From Chitinophaga pollutisoli (GTDB taxonomy: Bacteria > Bacteroidota > Bacteroidia > Chitinophagales > Chitinophagaceae): a stretch of DNA of 64,000 nucleotides. A model generated the notes under the pieces. It did not search any database. It was not told where the DNA came from and worked only from the letters and a program-made list of their open reading frames with translations. Of this stretch, positions 7,868 to 17,740 are shown piece by piece. The DNA is taken from NCBI RefSeq assembly GCF_038396755.1, contig NZ_CP149822.1, positions 5,982,001 through 6,046,000 of the forward strand. Direction: 5' to 3'. The position numbers and the translations under genes were made by a program. How positions within the stretch are numbered: the first letter of the stretch is position 1; every line of letters starts with the position of its first letter.

Positions 7868-8719
7868 TTATTTTTCTGGTTTGACGCACCGGAACCCCTG
7901 GTTCCGGATGCAGTAATTCGCTTTCAGGCTCCCCCTGAAAGCAAACCGCATAAACGCGGCGTAATTCATGAGATCGCCGGCGCCGATGCTGCCGCTTCCG
8001 CAGAACATATTGGCGTCGCTCGAAACATCCCTTCTCGATTCCCCCGAAACCATCACTTCATTAAAATCTTCCGTCCATTCCCACACCAGGCCATGCAGGT
8101 CATGCAGCCCCCAGTAGTTGGCGGTGTCCTGCATCACGGGGTTGCCGGCGGTATTCGGTTTTTCGTACCATCCGAGGATGTACTGGTTGTAAGTTGTTTT
8201 CTTTCGCGCGTCCGGCATGGTGGCATCCGCCATCGCCGCATACTCCCATTGGTCAACAGTGGGGAGTTGCTTGCCGGTAGCTTTGCAGTAGGCTTTCGCC
8301 GCGAACCACGAAACATTGGTCACCGCCGCATCCGGCAGCATGCCGGGCCCCAGTGTGGTATCGTTGGCCCACCCCGCGAGGTAATTCGCGTTGGCAAAGA
8401 TGGGCTTCACCACGGAGCGCCGCCATTGCGGGTTGCGCTGTACAAATGCCAGGTACTGGCGGTTGGTGACCGGGTGCATGTCCATTTGAAAATCTTTTAC
8501 GTTGACCGTTGTGTCTTTCCCGCCGTAAAACGGGGTGTATGTCCCTCCCTTCACTTCCATCATCACTACGTTATCATGCATCGGAATCATTAAAGGCTCC
8601 CCGCCGGCATCGCCGGCGACCGACCACACACTCGGAGCCGAATCCAGAACTGTCAGGTTATTACAGGATTCAGACATAATCACCAGCAGGCATGCGGCAG
8701 AGAGCCTTCTCAGATTCAT
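7868..8719 (-). CDS. Formylglycine-generating-enzyme-like (SUMF1/EgtB/PvdO fold) lipoprotein
   Basis: 283 residues with a lipoprotein-type leader ending IMSESC. FGE-fold signatures in order are DFQMDMHPVTNRQYLAFV, NVSWFAAKAYCKATGKQLP followed by DQWEYAAM, YWGLHDLHGLVWEWTEDF, and at the C-terminus FRGSLKANYCIRNQGFRC. True sulfatase activators have two redox cysteines in the last motif, separated by four residues. Here only the second is present, so classical formylglycine formation is doubtful. No sulfatase is nearby. Position between nirK and its paralogous cytochrome points to maturation or a structural role in nitrite reduction, but this is inference. Confidence 0.8.
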   Translation of the reverse strand: MNLRRLSAACLLVIMSESCNNLTVLDSAPSVWSVAGDAGGEPLMIPMHDNVVMMEVKGGTYTPFYGGKDTTVNVKDFQMDMHPVTNRQYLAFVQRNPQWRRSVVKPIFANANYLAGWANDTTLGPGMLPDAAVTNVSWFAAKAYCKATGKQLPTVDQWEYAAMADATMPDARKKTTYNQYILGWYEKPNTAGNPVMQDTANYWGLHDLHGLVWEWTEDFNEVMVSGESRRDVSSDANMFCGSGSIGAGDLMNYAAFMRFAFRGSLKANYCIRNQGFRCVKPEK

Positions 8720-8728
8720 AGGCTTAGG

Positions 8729-10177
8729 TTAATGCGTCCGTTTAGCGGCCACCATGGCCGGTTTAATTTCCTGTTGCTTGTTGCCCCAGCTGGCGTATAC
8801 ATACGTCAGCACGTTGGCGATCTCTTCGTCGGAGAGTACCTGCGCGGGCATCACGCCGTTGTATTTTTGTCCGTTCACCGTGATCTCGCCCTGCTTGCCG
8901 TGCAGCACCACGTCTATCGCCCTGCCGGCATCTGCGTTGAGATAGTCGGATTTAGCGAGCGGCGGAAAGGCGTTGGCGATACCGGCGCCATTGTCCTGGT
9001 GGCAGGCGAGGCAGGTTTTGGCGTAGACCGATTTGCCCAACGCGATGCGTTCTTCCATATTGGCGGCCTTCGGTGCAGGAGGCGCCGTGGCGCCGGGCAT
9101 CTTTTGAATCGTGCCGCCTTCGGGCTGGTAAATTCCTTCCGTTAGCTTGCCGGAATAAATTTGCTTGTTCTCGTCACCGGCTACCGTGAGCATACCCAGG
9201 GAGCCTTTATTGAAGGTGCGCGTCAGGGCGTGGTCAACGATCACGAACGTGCCGGGCACTTCCACCTTGAAGTCCACGATAGCCGCGCCGCCTGCGGGCA
9301 CCAGCGTGGTTTGTACGTTCTTGTTGATGAGGTCGCCGCCTTCCACATGCACGTTGTCGAAAATCTCACCGATCACGTGGAAAGAAGACACGAGGTTGGG
9401 ACCACCGTTGCCCACAAAGAGGCGCACGGTTTCACCGACGTTGGCCTTGATGGCATTGTCGCCCGTGAGGGAACCCACCTTGCCGTTGAACACCACGTAA
9501 TCCGGGTGCTCGTCTACCGCCTTCTGCATATCGAAAGGCTGCAGGCCGGGCTCGCCGTTCTTCCCTTTGGTGTAGAAATCGCCCTGCATAATGTAGTACT
9601 CCTTGTCCACCGGCGGCAGGCCGCCTTCCGGCTCCACCAGGATGAGGCCGTACATGCCGTTGGCGATGTGCATGGCCACGGGCGCGGTGGCGCAGTGGTA
9701 CACATACAGGCCGGGGTTGATCACCTTGAAAGAGAACACCACTTCGTGGCCCGGCGCCACGAAGGAGGAAGCGGCGCCGCCACCGGGACCGGTCACGGCA
9801 TGGAGGTCGATGTTGTGGGGCAGCTTGTTGTCGGGGTGGTTCTTGAGGTGGAATTCCACTTCGTCGCCCACCCGGGTGCGGATGAAGCTGCCGGGCACGG
9901 TGCCGTTGAAGGTCCAGAAGAGGTAGGTCACCCCGTCAGCCATCTCCCCTTCCTTCTCCACGATTTCCATGTTAACGATCAGTTTGGTGGCTTCGCGGTT
10001 GCCGACCGGCTTGGGTACCAGCGGCGGGGCCGTAAGTTCTGCGAGGCTTTCGCCGGATACTTTCATTTCAGCAGGCGGAGTGCCGGATTGCCTGCCGCCG
10101 GTCTGTTGTTTCGTCGTACAGTTGCTCAGGAGGCCGATACAGACCATTGCTCCCAGCAACAATTGATTCCTGTTCAT
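8729..10177 (-). CDS. nirK: Copper nitrite reductase (AniA-like) with fused C-terminal cytochrome c
   Basis: 482 residues that reduce nitrite to NO in the periplasm. A lipobox (LLSNC, C20) makes it a lipoprotein. Two cupredoxin domains follow. Ligands seen are the type-2/catalytic NIDLHAVTG (Asp and His), the type-1 site [18 protein letters not shown] (Cys, His, Met), and the last type-2 histidine in [17 protein letters not shown]. The YHC...[15 protein letters not shown] form is that of the class II AniA branch. After a proline/alanine linker, a class I cytochrome c domain starts at about 389 (CLACH), giving a built-in electron donor. It is followed 9 bp later by the FGE-like gene and preceded by norB with a 24-bp gap. 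Confidence 0.95.
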   Translation of the reverse strand: MNRNQLLLGAMVCIGLLSNCTTKQQTGGRQSGTPPAEMKVSGESLAELTAPPLVPKPVGNREATKLIVNMEIVEKEGEMADGVTYLFWTFNGTVPGSFIRTRVGDEVEFHLKNHPDNKLPHNIDLHAVTGPGGGAASSFVAPGHEVVFSFKVINPGLYVYHCATAPVAMHIANGMYGLILVEPEGGLPPVDKEYYIMQGDFYTKGKNGEPGLQPFDMQKAVDEHPDYVVFNGKVGSLTGDNAIKANVGETVRLFVGNGGPNLVSSFHVIGEIFDNVHVEGGDLINKNVQTTLVPAGGAAIVDFKVEVPGTFVIVDHALTRTFNKGSLGMLTVAGDENKQIYSGKLTEGIYQPEGGTIQKMPGATAPPAPKAANMEERIALGKSVYAKTCLACHQDNGAGIANAFPPLAKSDYLNADAGRAIDVVLHGKQGEITVNGQKYNGVMPAQVLSDEEIANVLTYVYASWGNKQQEIKPAMVAAKRTH

Positions 10178-10201
10178 GGTATAAGTTTTAGTTCATCTTT
10201 C

Positions 10202-11551
10202 TCAGTTGAGGGCAGGGCGCGGGGCTTCCAGGGCTTCGGTGGTCGGGCGGCCGTACCGCACGAAGTCGAGGATGTAGAGGATGATGCCCGTGGCGAACAT
10301 CGATGCGCAAAGGATCAGCACCACGAAGTGCACTTTGATCTCGTTTTGCACGTCGCCGAAGTCCATGCCCATTTTCCGTTCGAGGTATACCTGCGCCACG
10401 CCGGCCACGCCGAAGGCGACCGTCATGCCCAGCATGCCGATATTGGAGAGCCAGAAAGCATAGGTGCCCCTGGTGGATTCGTAGAGTTTCCGGCCGGTGA
10501 GGTTGGGCATGGCGTAGCTGATGAAGGCGAGCACGATCATGGCGTAGGCGCCCCAGAAAGCGAGGTGGCCGTGCATGGCGGTTACCAGCGTGCCGTGTGT
10601 ATAAAGGTTCACCTGCGGCAGGGTGTGCGCGAAGCCCAGTACCCCCGCGCCCACGAAGGCCACGATGGCCGTGCCGATGGTCCAGCTGAGGGCGATTTTG
10701 TTGGGATGTTTCTTTTCGCCCTTGCGGTACATGGCGATGGCGAAGAGCACCATGCCGAGAAACGCCAGGGGCTCCAGGGCGGAGAAGATCCCGCCGATGA
10801 TGAGCCAGGTTTTGCCGGTGCCGATGAAGTAATAGTGGTGCCCCGTGCCGAGGATGCCCGAGATGAAGGTGAGCCCCACGATCACATACAGCCACTTTTC
10901 GATCACCTCGCGGTCGACCCCCGTCAGCTTGATGAGCAGGAAGGAAAGGATACCGCCGAGGATAAGCTCCCACACGCCTTCCACCCAGAGGTGCACCACC
11001 CACCAGCGGAAGAAGGAGTCGATGGTCTGGTTGTCGAACCAGATCATGCCGGGCAGGTACAGCAGTGCGGCGAAAACGAGGCCCATGGTAAGGACCAGCG
11101 AGGTGGTGGTACGTTTTTTACTTTTGAATAAGGTGGTGAGGATGAGGCCGAGGAAGAGGAGGACGTTGACGACCACCAGGTAATCGAGCGGCCGGGGGAT
11201 TTCCAGGAACTTGCGCCCTTCCCAGTAGTTGAAGTGATAACCCACGATGGCGGCAACGCCAACGAGGGCGAGGGAGATCAGCTGCACGTAGGCCCATTTC
11301 ACGCTCACCAGCTCTTCTTCCGCCTCTTCGGGGATGATGTAATATGCTGCGCCCATGAACCCGGTGAGGAGCCATACCACGAGTAGGTTGGTATGCACGG
11401 CGCGGGCGGTGTTGAAGGGGATGAAATCGTGGAGGACGTCGTGCCCGACCCTTGCGAATCCCATGATGAAGCCGTAAACGATCTGGAGCACCAGCAGCAG
11501 CATGGCCAGCGCGAAGAACCAGTAGGCGACCTGTTGACTTTTGTATTTCAT
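10202..11551 (-). CDS. norB: Cytochrome c-dependent nitric oxide reductase large subunit NorB
   Basis: 449 residues and 12 predicted membrane helices, the size of cNOR NorB and too short for the quinol-fused qNOR. Visible ligands are His53 (ARAVHTNLLVVW, heme), His187 (RWWVVHLWVEGVWE, FeB) with the essential glutamates on the same helix, His238-239 (GTGHHYYFIG, FeB), and His327/His329 (TAMHGHLAFWG, heme b and b3). It reduces two NO to N2O in the inner membrane with NorC, encoded 9 bp upstream. NorQ/NorD, encoded further downstream, would load its iron. Confidence 0.95.
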   Translation of the reverse strand: MKYKSQQVAYWFFALAMLLLVLQIVYGFIMGFARVGHDVLHDFIPFNTARAVHTNLLVVWLLTGFMGAAYYIIPEEAEEELVSVKWAYVQLISLALVGVAAIVGYHFNYWEGRKFLEIPRPLDYLVVVNVLLFLGLILTTLFKSKKRTTTSLVLTMGLVFAALLYLPGMIWFDNQTIDSFFRWWVVHLWVEGVWELILGGILSFLLIKLTGVDREVIEKWLYVIVGLTFISGILGTGHHYYFIGTGKTWLIIGGIFSALEPLAFLGMVLFAIAMYRKGEKKHPNKIALSWTIGTAIVAFVGAGVLGFAHTLPQVNLYTHGTLVTAMHGHLAFWGAYAMIVLAFISYAMPNLTGRKLYESTRGTYAFWLSNIGMLGMTVAFGVAGVAQVYLERKMGMDFGDVQNEIKVHFVVLILCASMFATGIILYILDFVRYGRPTTEALEAPRPALN

Positions 11552-11560
11552 TGGATATCG

Positions 11561-12001
11561 TTATTTCGTGTTGATGGATGTTTTGTATTTCGGTTTGGGC
11601 GGGAAGCCGTTGAGGTCCGTTTCGCCAACCCATTTGAGGAAGTCGGTGAGCTCCTTCACCTGCTGGTCGTTGAACCCGTAAGCCACCATCTTGCGGCCCC
11701 TGGGCTGCCAGGGCGTTTTGGAGGAAAGAACGGCTTTGATATAGGCTTCTCCCCTTCTTTCCACGACTTTGGTCAGTTCCGGCGCGTAATACCCGCCTTC
11801 ACCCATGATGGTATGGCAGCCCATGCAGTTATTGTTTTCCCAGAGTTGCTTGCCGGCGATCACCGAGGGCGTGATATTCTCTTCATGTGTTTTCTGCGGA
11901 ACCTCATTGCTGAGGGAGTGCCACGATAAGCCGATGAATATGACGAACGTAACGATCGTACCCCCGAGAAAAAATATCCGGGCGCTGCTTTTTGTGAGCA
12001 T
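11561..12001 (-). CDS. norC: Nitric oxide reductase small subunit NorC (membrane cytochrome c)
   Basis: 146 residues: one N-terminal membrane helix (about 9-27, IFFLGGTIVTFVIFIGLSW), then a periplasmic cytochrome c domain with heme site CMGCH at 59-63 and the axial methionine in RKMVAYGF near 105. NorC passes electrons to NorB. The start at 12001 gives the family N-terminus (MLTKSSARIFF). The reading frame extends 29 codons upstream, but without membrane-protein character. An AGGA-N8-TCCT inverted repeat lies about 143-158 bp upstream, so expression is probably controlled by the Rrf2-type regulator encoded just before it. Confidence 0.92.
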   Translation of the reverse strand: MLTKSSARIFFLGGTIVTFVIFIGLSWHSLSNEVPQKTHEENITPSVIAGKQLWENNNCMGCHTIMGEGGYYAPELTKVVERRGEAYIKAVLSSKTPWQPRGRKMVAYGFNDQQVKELTDFLKWVGETDLNGFPPKPKYKTSINTK

Positions 12002-12143
12002 ATATATGGATTTAGTTGGTGATACGGTCAGGGATACTGAGCGGAACCTGTTTGAAAAAGAGCAGCGCCACCATCCCACAATACCCATGCATTCCGGCGC
12101 TGCCCTGTTTTTTCGACATGTTGGCAGGTTGACTTTGTTAAAG

Positions 12144-12159
12144 AGGATTGATTTGTCCT
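12144..12159. promoter_or_regulatory. Candidate Rrf2/NsrR-type operator, site A (norC side)
   Basis: AGGA at 12144-12147, 8-bp spacer, TCCT at 12156-12159. Read on the minus strand it is AAAGGACAAATCAATCCT, sharing 15 of 18 positions with site B. It lies in the 175-bp gap between the regulator stop and norC. The agreement with sites B and C, including the flanking A/T bases, is seen directly. The regulator assignment is inferred from position. Confidence 0.7.
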
Positions 12160-12176
12160 TTATATAGCTATTAAAA

Positions 12177-12611
12177 TCAGTTTTTGAGTACCGACAATTT
12201 CTTTTCCACGTCGATGGTCAGGTTGTTGACCATGGATTCGTTGAGCATTTTGATGATGCCGGCTTTTATGTGTTTGTATTGATGGTGGACGGGACAGGGA
12301 TTTTTCTCGGAGCATTCCCTGAGGCCCAGCATGCAGTTTTCGGTGATGCCGTTGCCATCGATGGCGTTTACGATGGTGCAGAGGTTGAGGTGGCGGAGGG
12401 TTTGGGCTTCGATGAAGAAGCCGCCCTTCGCTCCTTTCATGGAGCTGATGAGCCCTTTCCTGGCGAGCTGCTGCAACACTTTGGCGGTGAATGCCACCGG
12501 CGATCCGATGGCTTCGGCGATATCGCGGACGTTGGACATCTGTCCTTCCTTCGAACGTTGCGCCAGGTAAACCGCCGCCTTGATTCCATATTCGCATGCC
12601 CGGGATAGCAT
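12177..12611 (-). CDS. Rrf2-family transcriptional regulator, NsrR-like (probable NO sensor)
   Basis: 144 residues. The winged helix-turn-helix at the N-terminus (MLSRACEYGIKAAVYLAQ, then GSPVAFTAKVLQQLARKGLI) is followed by the Rrf2 cluster-binding loop with Cys93, Cys100 and Cys106 (spacing C-x6-C-x5-C), the spacing class of NsrR and IscR iron-sulfur proteins. NsrR loses DNA binding when NO attacks its cluster, which would derepress norCB. It is encoded directly upstream of norC on the same strand. Its own promoter carries operator site B over the -33 element, which suggests autorepression. IscR-like or other Rrf2 roles cannot be excluded by sequence, but context favours NO control. Confidence 0.85.
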   Translation of the reverse strand: MLSRACEYGIKAAVYLAQRSKEGQMSNVRDIAEAIGSPVAFTAKVLQQLARKGLISSMKGAKGGFFIEAQTLRHLNLCTIVNAIDGNGITENCMLGLRECSEKNPCPVHHQYKHIKAGIIKMLNESMVNNLTIDVEKKLSVLKN

Positions 12612-12628
12612 CTTGCAGATTTATGACA

Positions 12629-12667
12629 CAAAGATAGGAATCGTATAATAAAGGACAAAAATATCCT
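12629..12667 (-). promoter_or_regulatory. Promoter of the Rrf2 gene with operator site B overlapping it
   Basis: On the minus strand the -33 element TTTG (12656-12659) is followed by exactly 19 bp and then TATCTTTG (12629-12636). This fits the Bacteroidota promoter TTTG-N19-TAnnTTTG. Operator site B (AGGA 12652-12655, TCCT 12664-12667, 8-bp spacer) covers the -33 element. The ATG of the regulator at 12611 is about 18 bp beyond the -7 box. A bound repressor here would block sigma factor access. Confidence 0.72.
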
Positions 12668-12678
12668 CAATTATCTTT

Positions 12679-12694
12679 TATGATTTTTGTCATA
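12679..12694. promoter_or_regulatory. Palindrome TATGA-N6-TCATA, candidate CRP/FNR-family site
   Basis: TATGATTTTTGTCATA is a perfect inverted repeat with 5-bp arms and a 6-bp spacer. It lies in the divergent region between the Rrf2 gene and the heme-copper-oxidase-like gene. The arm spacing is that of CRP/FNR-family sites, and FNR/DNR-type regulators commonly co-control nor genes. No such regulator gene is in the window, so the assignment is tentative. Confidence 0.45.
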
Positions 12695-12768
12695 CCGGAA
12701 GGAAGCCGCGGTTATTGTATGCTGACCGGTTGATGATACTTGTCAGAACGGGGTAATTCCCGTTTAAT

Positions 12769-12802
12769 AAAGGATAATTCAGTCCTTTTCGATGTATTTT
12801 TG
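12769..12802 (+). promoter_or_regulatory. Operator site C and -7 element of the divergent membrane-protein gene
   Basis: A perfect inverted repeat with 6-bp arms, AAAGGA (12769-12774) - 8 bp - TCCTTT (12783-12788), is followed by TATTTTTG (12795-12802), which fits the -7 consensus TAnnTTTG. The ATG of the gene is at 12824. This is the best-matching of the three operator copies, and it places the divergent gene in the same regulon as norC and the regulator. Confidence 0.7.
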
Positions 12803-12823
12803 TGGTATCAATATAACTGGTCT

Positions 12824-14077
12824 ATGAATACTATAATAAGTGAAAAGCGGGTGGCGGCGTGGGTGCGCATTGGATTGGGGAATTTGTTGCTGGTGTCGTT
12901 ATGGGGATTGCTGATGCGTTACAAGATCGTTTTCTCCCTCCCTTTCTTCAACCAGAAATACCTGTTGCACGCGCATTCGCACTTCGCCTTCGGCGGCTGG
13001 GTGTCGCTCATGCTGATGGTGTTGATGCTCCGCGCGCTCCCTGCAGAAGTTCCTGCTTCGTACAGCCGTAAATTTCACCGGCTGCTGGTGGCCTGGCTGG
13101 TGAGCGCATATGGGATGCTGATCTCGTTTACGCTGCAGGGTTATGCTTTGTGGTCCATCACTTTCTCCACGGCTTCGGTGCTCCTTTCTTTCCTGTTCGC
13201 AGGGTTGTATTTCAACGCGCTGCGCAGCGTCCCCTCCTTCCCGGGAAGCCGCTGGTTCAAGGCCGCACTCATCTGGAATGTGATATCCACCGGGGGCACC
13301 TTTTCGCTGAGTTACCTCATGGCCACGCATACCGCCAACCAGGAAGCTTACCTCGGATCGATCTACTGGTACCTGCATTTCCAATATAACGGCTGGTTCT
13401 TCTTCGCCTGCATGGGCCTGCTCATCCATTACCTTCATGGGCGTGGCATCGTGCTGCCGGGTGAAAGCGGTATGTTTAAGTTGTTCGCGTACAGCTGCCT
13501 GCCCGCATACGGTTTATCCGTGCTGTGGCTCAACCTGCCCGTACCTGTCGCGCTGTTCATCGCGGCCACCGCAGTAGCGCAGGTGGTGGGGCTTGCTATC
13601 CTCCTGCGGGGGCTGTTCCTGGTCCGCCAAAGCATCGCAGCACAATTGTCCTGGCTCCCGGGCGCGTTGTTGCTCACGGCAGGACTGGCTTTCACCCTGA
13701 AAATCCTGTTACAGCTCGCCTCTGCCGATCCGGCGCTGAGTACGCTGGCTTTTGGTTCGCGGACGGTCGTTATCACTTACCTGCACCTGGTGTTGCTGGT
13801 GGGTGTGAGCTTGTTGCTGATAGGGCTTGTGGTGGCGGAGGGTATTTTGCCGGTGTATGGCGCCGCGCGGTTGGGTTTGCTGATGTTTTCCGCCGGCGTG
13901 GTGATGAACGAATTGTTGTTGGCGGTCCAGAGCGTGGGGGCGCTTTTCTATATTCCCATACCTGCTATTTTCGAATCCCTGCTGGCAGTTTCGGCGGTGA
14001 TGAGTGTGGGGTTGATCATGTTGAACGCGGGATGTGCGGGGCTCCGGAAGCGGGCAACCAGCCTGGTGATTGGTTGA
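12824..14077 (+). CDS. Heme-copper-oxidase subunit I-like / NnrS-like polytopic membrane protein
   Basis: 417 residues with about 12 predicted membrane helices. Helix 2 starts with HAHSHFAFGGW (His49, His51, His53), resembling the heme-ligating helix of subunit I and NorB (HTNLLVVW), and later helices carry YLHFQYNGWFFF and YLHLVLLVG. The pattern is that of a heme-copper oxidase-like or NnrS-like protein, but the paired CuB/FeB histidines of a real oxidase are not seen, so it is probably not a catalytic oxidase. The longer frame from 12740 would place operator site C inside the gene; ATG 12824 gives a natural start. It is divergent from the regulator and carries the same operator, so it is probably induced by NO. 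The function is not established. Confidence 0.65.
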   Translation: MNTIISEKRVAAWVRIGLGNLLLVSLWGLLMRYKIVFSLPFFNQKYLLHAHSHFAFGGWVSLMLMVLMLRALPAEVPASYSRKFHRLLVAWLVSAYGMLISFTLQGYALWSITFSTASVLLSFLFAGLYFNALRSVPSFPGSRWFKAALIWNVISTGGTFSLSYLMATHTANQEAYLGSIYWYLHFQYNGWFFFACMGLLIHYLHGRGIVLPGESGMFKLFAYSCLPAYGLSVLWLNLPVPVALFIAATAVAQVVGLAILLRGLFLVRQSIAAQLSWLPGALLLTAGLAFTLKILLQLASADPALSTLAFGSRTVVITYLHLVLLVGVSLLLIGLVVAEGILPVYGAARLGLLMFSAGVVMNELLLAVQSVGALFYIPIPAIFESLLAVSAVMSVGLIMLNAGCAGLRKRATSLVIG

Positions 14078-14137
14078 TTGTGTTTTCATGTTTTAATGCC
14101 ATCTACCCCTTTCGCGGGTAAATATGTACCGGCCAAA

Positions 14138-14172
14138 AACAGCAACAGCCCCCATGCGGAGGCTGCTGCGTT
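14138..14172. terminator. Bidirectional hairpin between convergent genes
   Basis: An inverted repeat (aacagcaacagcc 14138-14150; ggctgctgcgtt 14161-14172, one internal mismatch) with an A-rich run before it. It lies between the plus-strand membrane-protein gene and the minus-strand katG, so it can end both transcripts. Confidence 0.6.
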
Positions 14173-14192
14173 ATGGTATGAAATGTTTGCCG

Positions 14193-16887
<2,695 letters not shown>

Positions 16888-16934
16888 TTTGTGTAGTTAA
16901 ATAGCTACGTATATATTTGTAGTCAAATAGCTAC
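16888..16934 (+). promoter_or_regulatory. ArsR-gene promoter with two palindromic operators
   Basis: TTTG (16888-16891), 20 bp, TATATTTG (16912-16919): a full Bacteroidota promoter. Two 16-bp palindromic sites of the form GTAG-N8-CTAC flank the -7 box: GTAGTTAAATAGCTAC (16893-16908) and GTAGTCAAATAGCTAC (16919-16934), 26 bp apart, differing at one base. The ATG of the ArsR gene is at 16938. This is a textbook autorepression layout, and the ArsR protein is the obvious ligand. Confidence 0.75.
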
Positions 16935-16937
16935 ACG

Positions 16938-17261
16938 ATGAATCTGAGACGAGACGTTTTCCAGGCTATCGCGGACCCGACCAGGCGGGCCATCCTGCTG
17001 CTGGTAGCCTCCCAATCCATGACCGCAGGCGCGATCGCCGCCAATTTCGACACGGCGCGGCCCACGGTTTCCAAGCACCTGGCGATCCTCACGGAATGCG
17101 AACTGCTGGAGCCGCAGCAGAACGGCCGGGAGGTGATTTATCATCTCAATCCTAAAAAAATGAAGGAAATAGCCGATTTCATCGAGCCATTCCGGCAGAT
17201 GTGGGAAGAACGCTTTAACAAGCTGGAAGCCATCATGAAGAATTATACACCCAAAAAATAG
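16938..17261 (+). CDS. ArsR-family winged-helix repressor
   Basis: 107 residues. The start [19 protein letters not shown] is the typical first helix of metal-independent ArsR regulators that sit next to SRPBCC proteins. The recognition region is [21 protein letters not shown] (about 36-56), and the wing is [10 protein letters not shown]. No metal-binding ELCVCDL motif is present, so it is not an arsenic or metal sensor of the classical type. It probably represses its own four-gene operon through the two palindromes in its promoter. The next gene begins 6 bp after its stop. Confidence 0.88.
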   Translation: MNLRRDVFQAIADPTRRAILLLVASQSMTAGAIAANFDTARPTVSKHLAILTECELLEPQQNGREVIYHLNPKKMKEIADFIEPFRQMWEERFNKLEAIMKNYTPKK

Positions 17262-17267
17262 TAATTT

Positions 17268-17735
17268 ATGGAACGAAAAACCAAACTCTCCGCTGAAGAG
17301 GGCAAACAGGAAGTGGTTATCACCCGCGACTTCGAACTGCCGCTCGAATTGCTGTTCAAAGCCTACGAAGAACCTGAAATCGTGGAACAATGGATGGGCA
17401 CCAAAGTCATGAAGCTGGAAAACCGCGCACATGGCGGCTGGCGCTTCCAGACCAGCGACCCCCAGGGCAACGTCGTGTTCTCCGCAAATGGCGTATACCA
17501 TGAATTCGTCCCCAATAAAAAAATCACCCGCACCTTCGAAATGGAAAACACCCCCTTCCCCGTGCAGCTGGAATACCTGGAGTTCGAAGGGCTGACGGAC
17601 CAATCGAGCCGGCTGGTGATGAAGATCGTCTTCAAATCCGTGGAAGACCGCGACCAGATGCTGAAACTCCCTTTCGCACAAGGCATCAATATGGCGCACA
17701 ACAAACTGCAGGAAGTTGTTAACAAGCTAAAATAA
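17268..17735 (+). CDS. SRPBCC (AHSA1/START-like) ligand-binding protein
   Basis: 155 residues, one helix-grip domain: VVITRDFELPLELLFKAYEEPEIVEQW at the start, HGGWRFQTSDPQGNVVFSANGVYHE in the middle and a long C-terminal helix. This domain binds hydrophobic small molecules, but the ligand is unknown. It is very often paired with an ArsR regulator of this type and may act as its sensor partner or as an enzyme on the inducer. Close spacing on both sides marks it as the second gene of the operon. Confidence 0.85.
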   Translation: MERKTKLSAEEGKQEVVITRDFELPLELLFKAYEEPEIVEQWMGTKVMKLENRAHGGWRFQTSDPQGNVVFSANGVYHEFVPNKKITRTFEMENTPFPVQLEYLEFEGLTDQSSRLVMKIVFKSVEDRDQMLKLPFAQGINMAHNKLQEVVNKLK

Positions 17736-17740
17736 TCCCC

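Noticed and set aside
9161..11131. Plus-strand open frame of 656 codons opposite nirK and norB
   Set aside because: It is the antisense shadow of two clearly recognised genes; its translation is His/Glu/Val-rich without any domain. The same holds for long frames at 7319-8593, 3126-4172, 54392-55825 and 5672-6664.
12740..12823. Longer start for the heme-copper-oxidase-like gene
   Set aside because: It would put the operator and the -7 promoter element inside the coding region; the ATG at 12824 fits the membrane-protein start.
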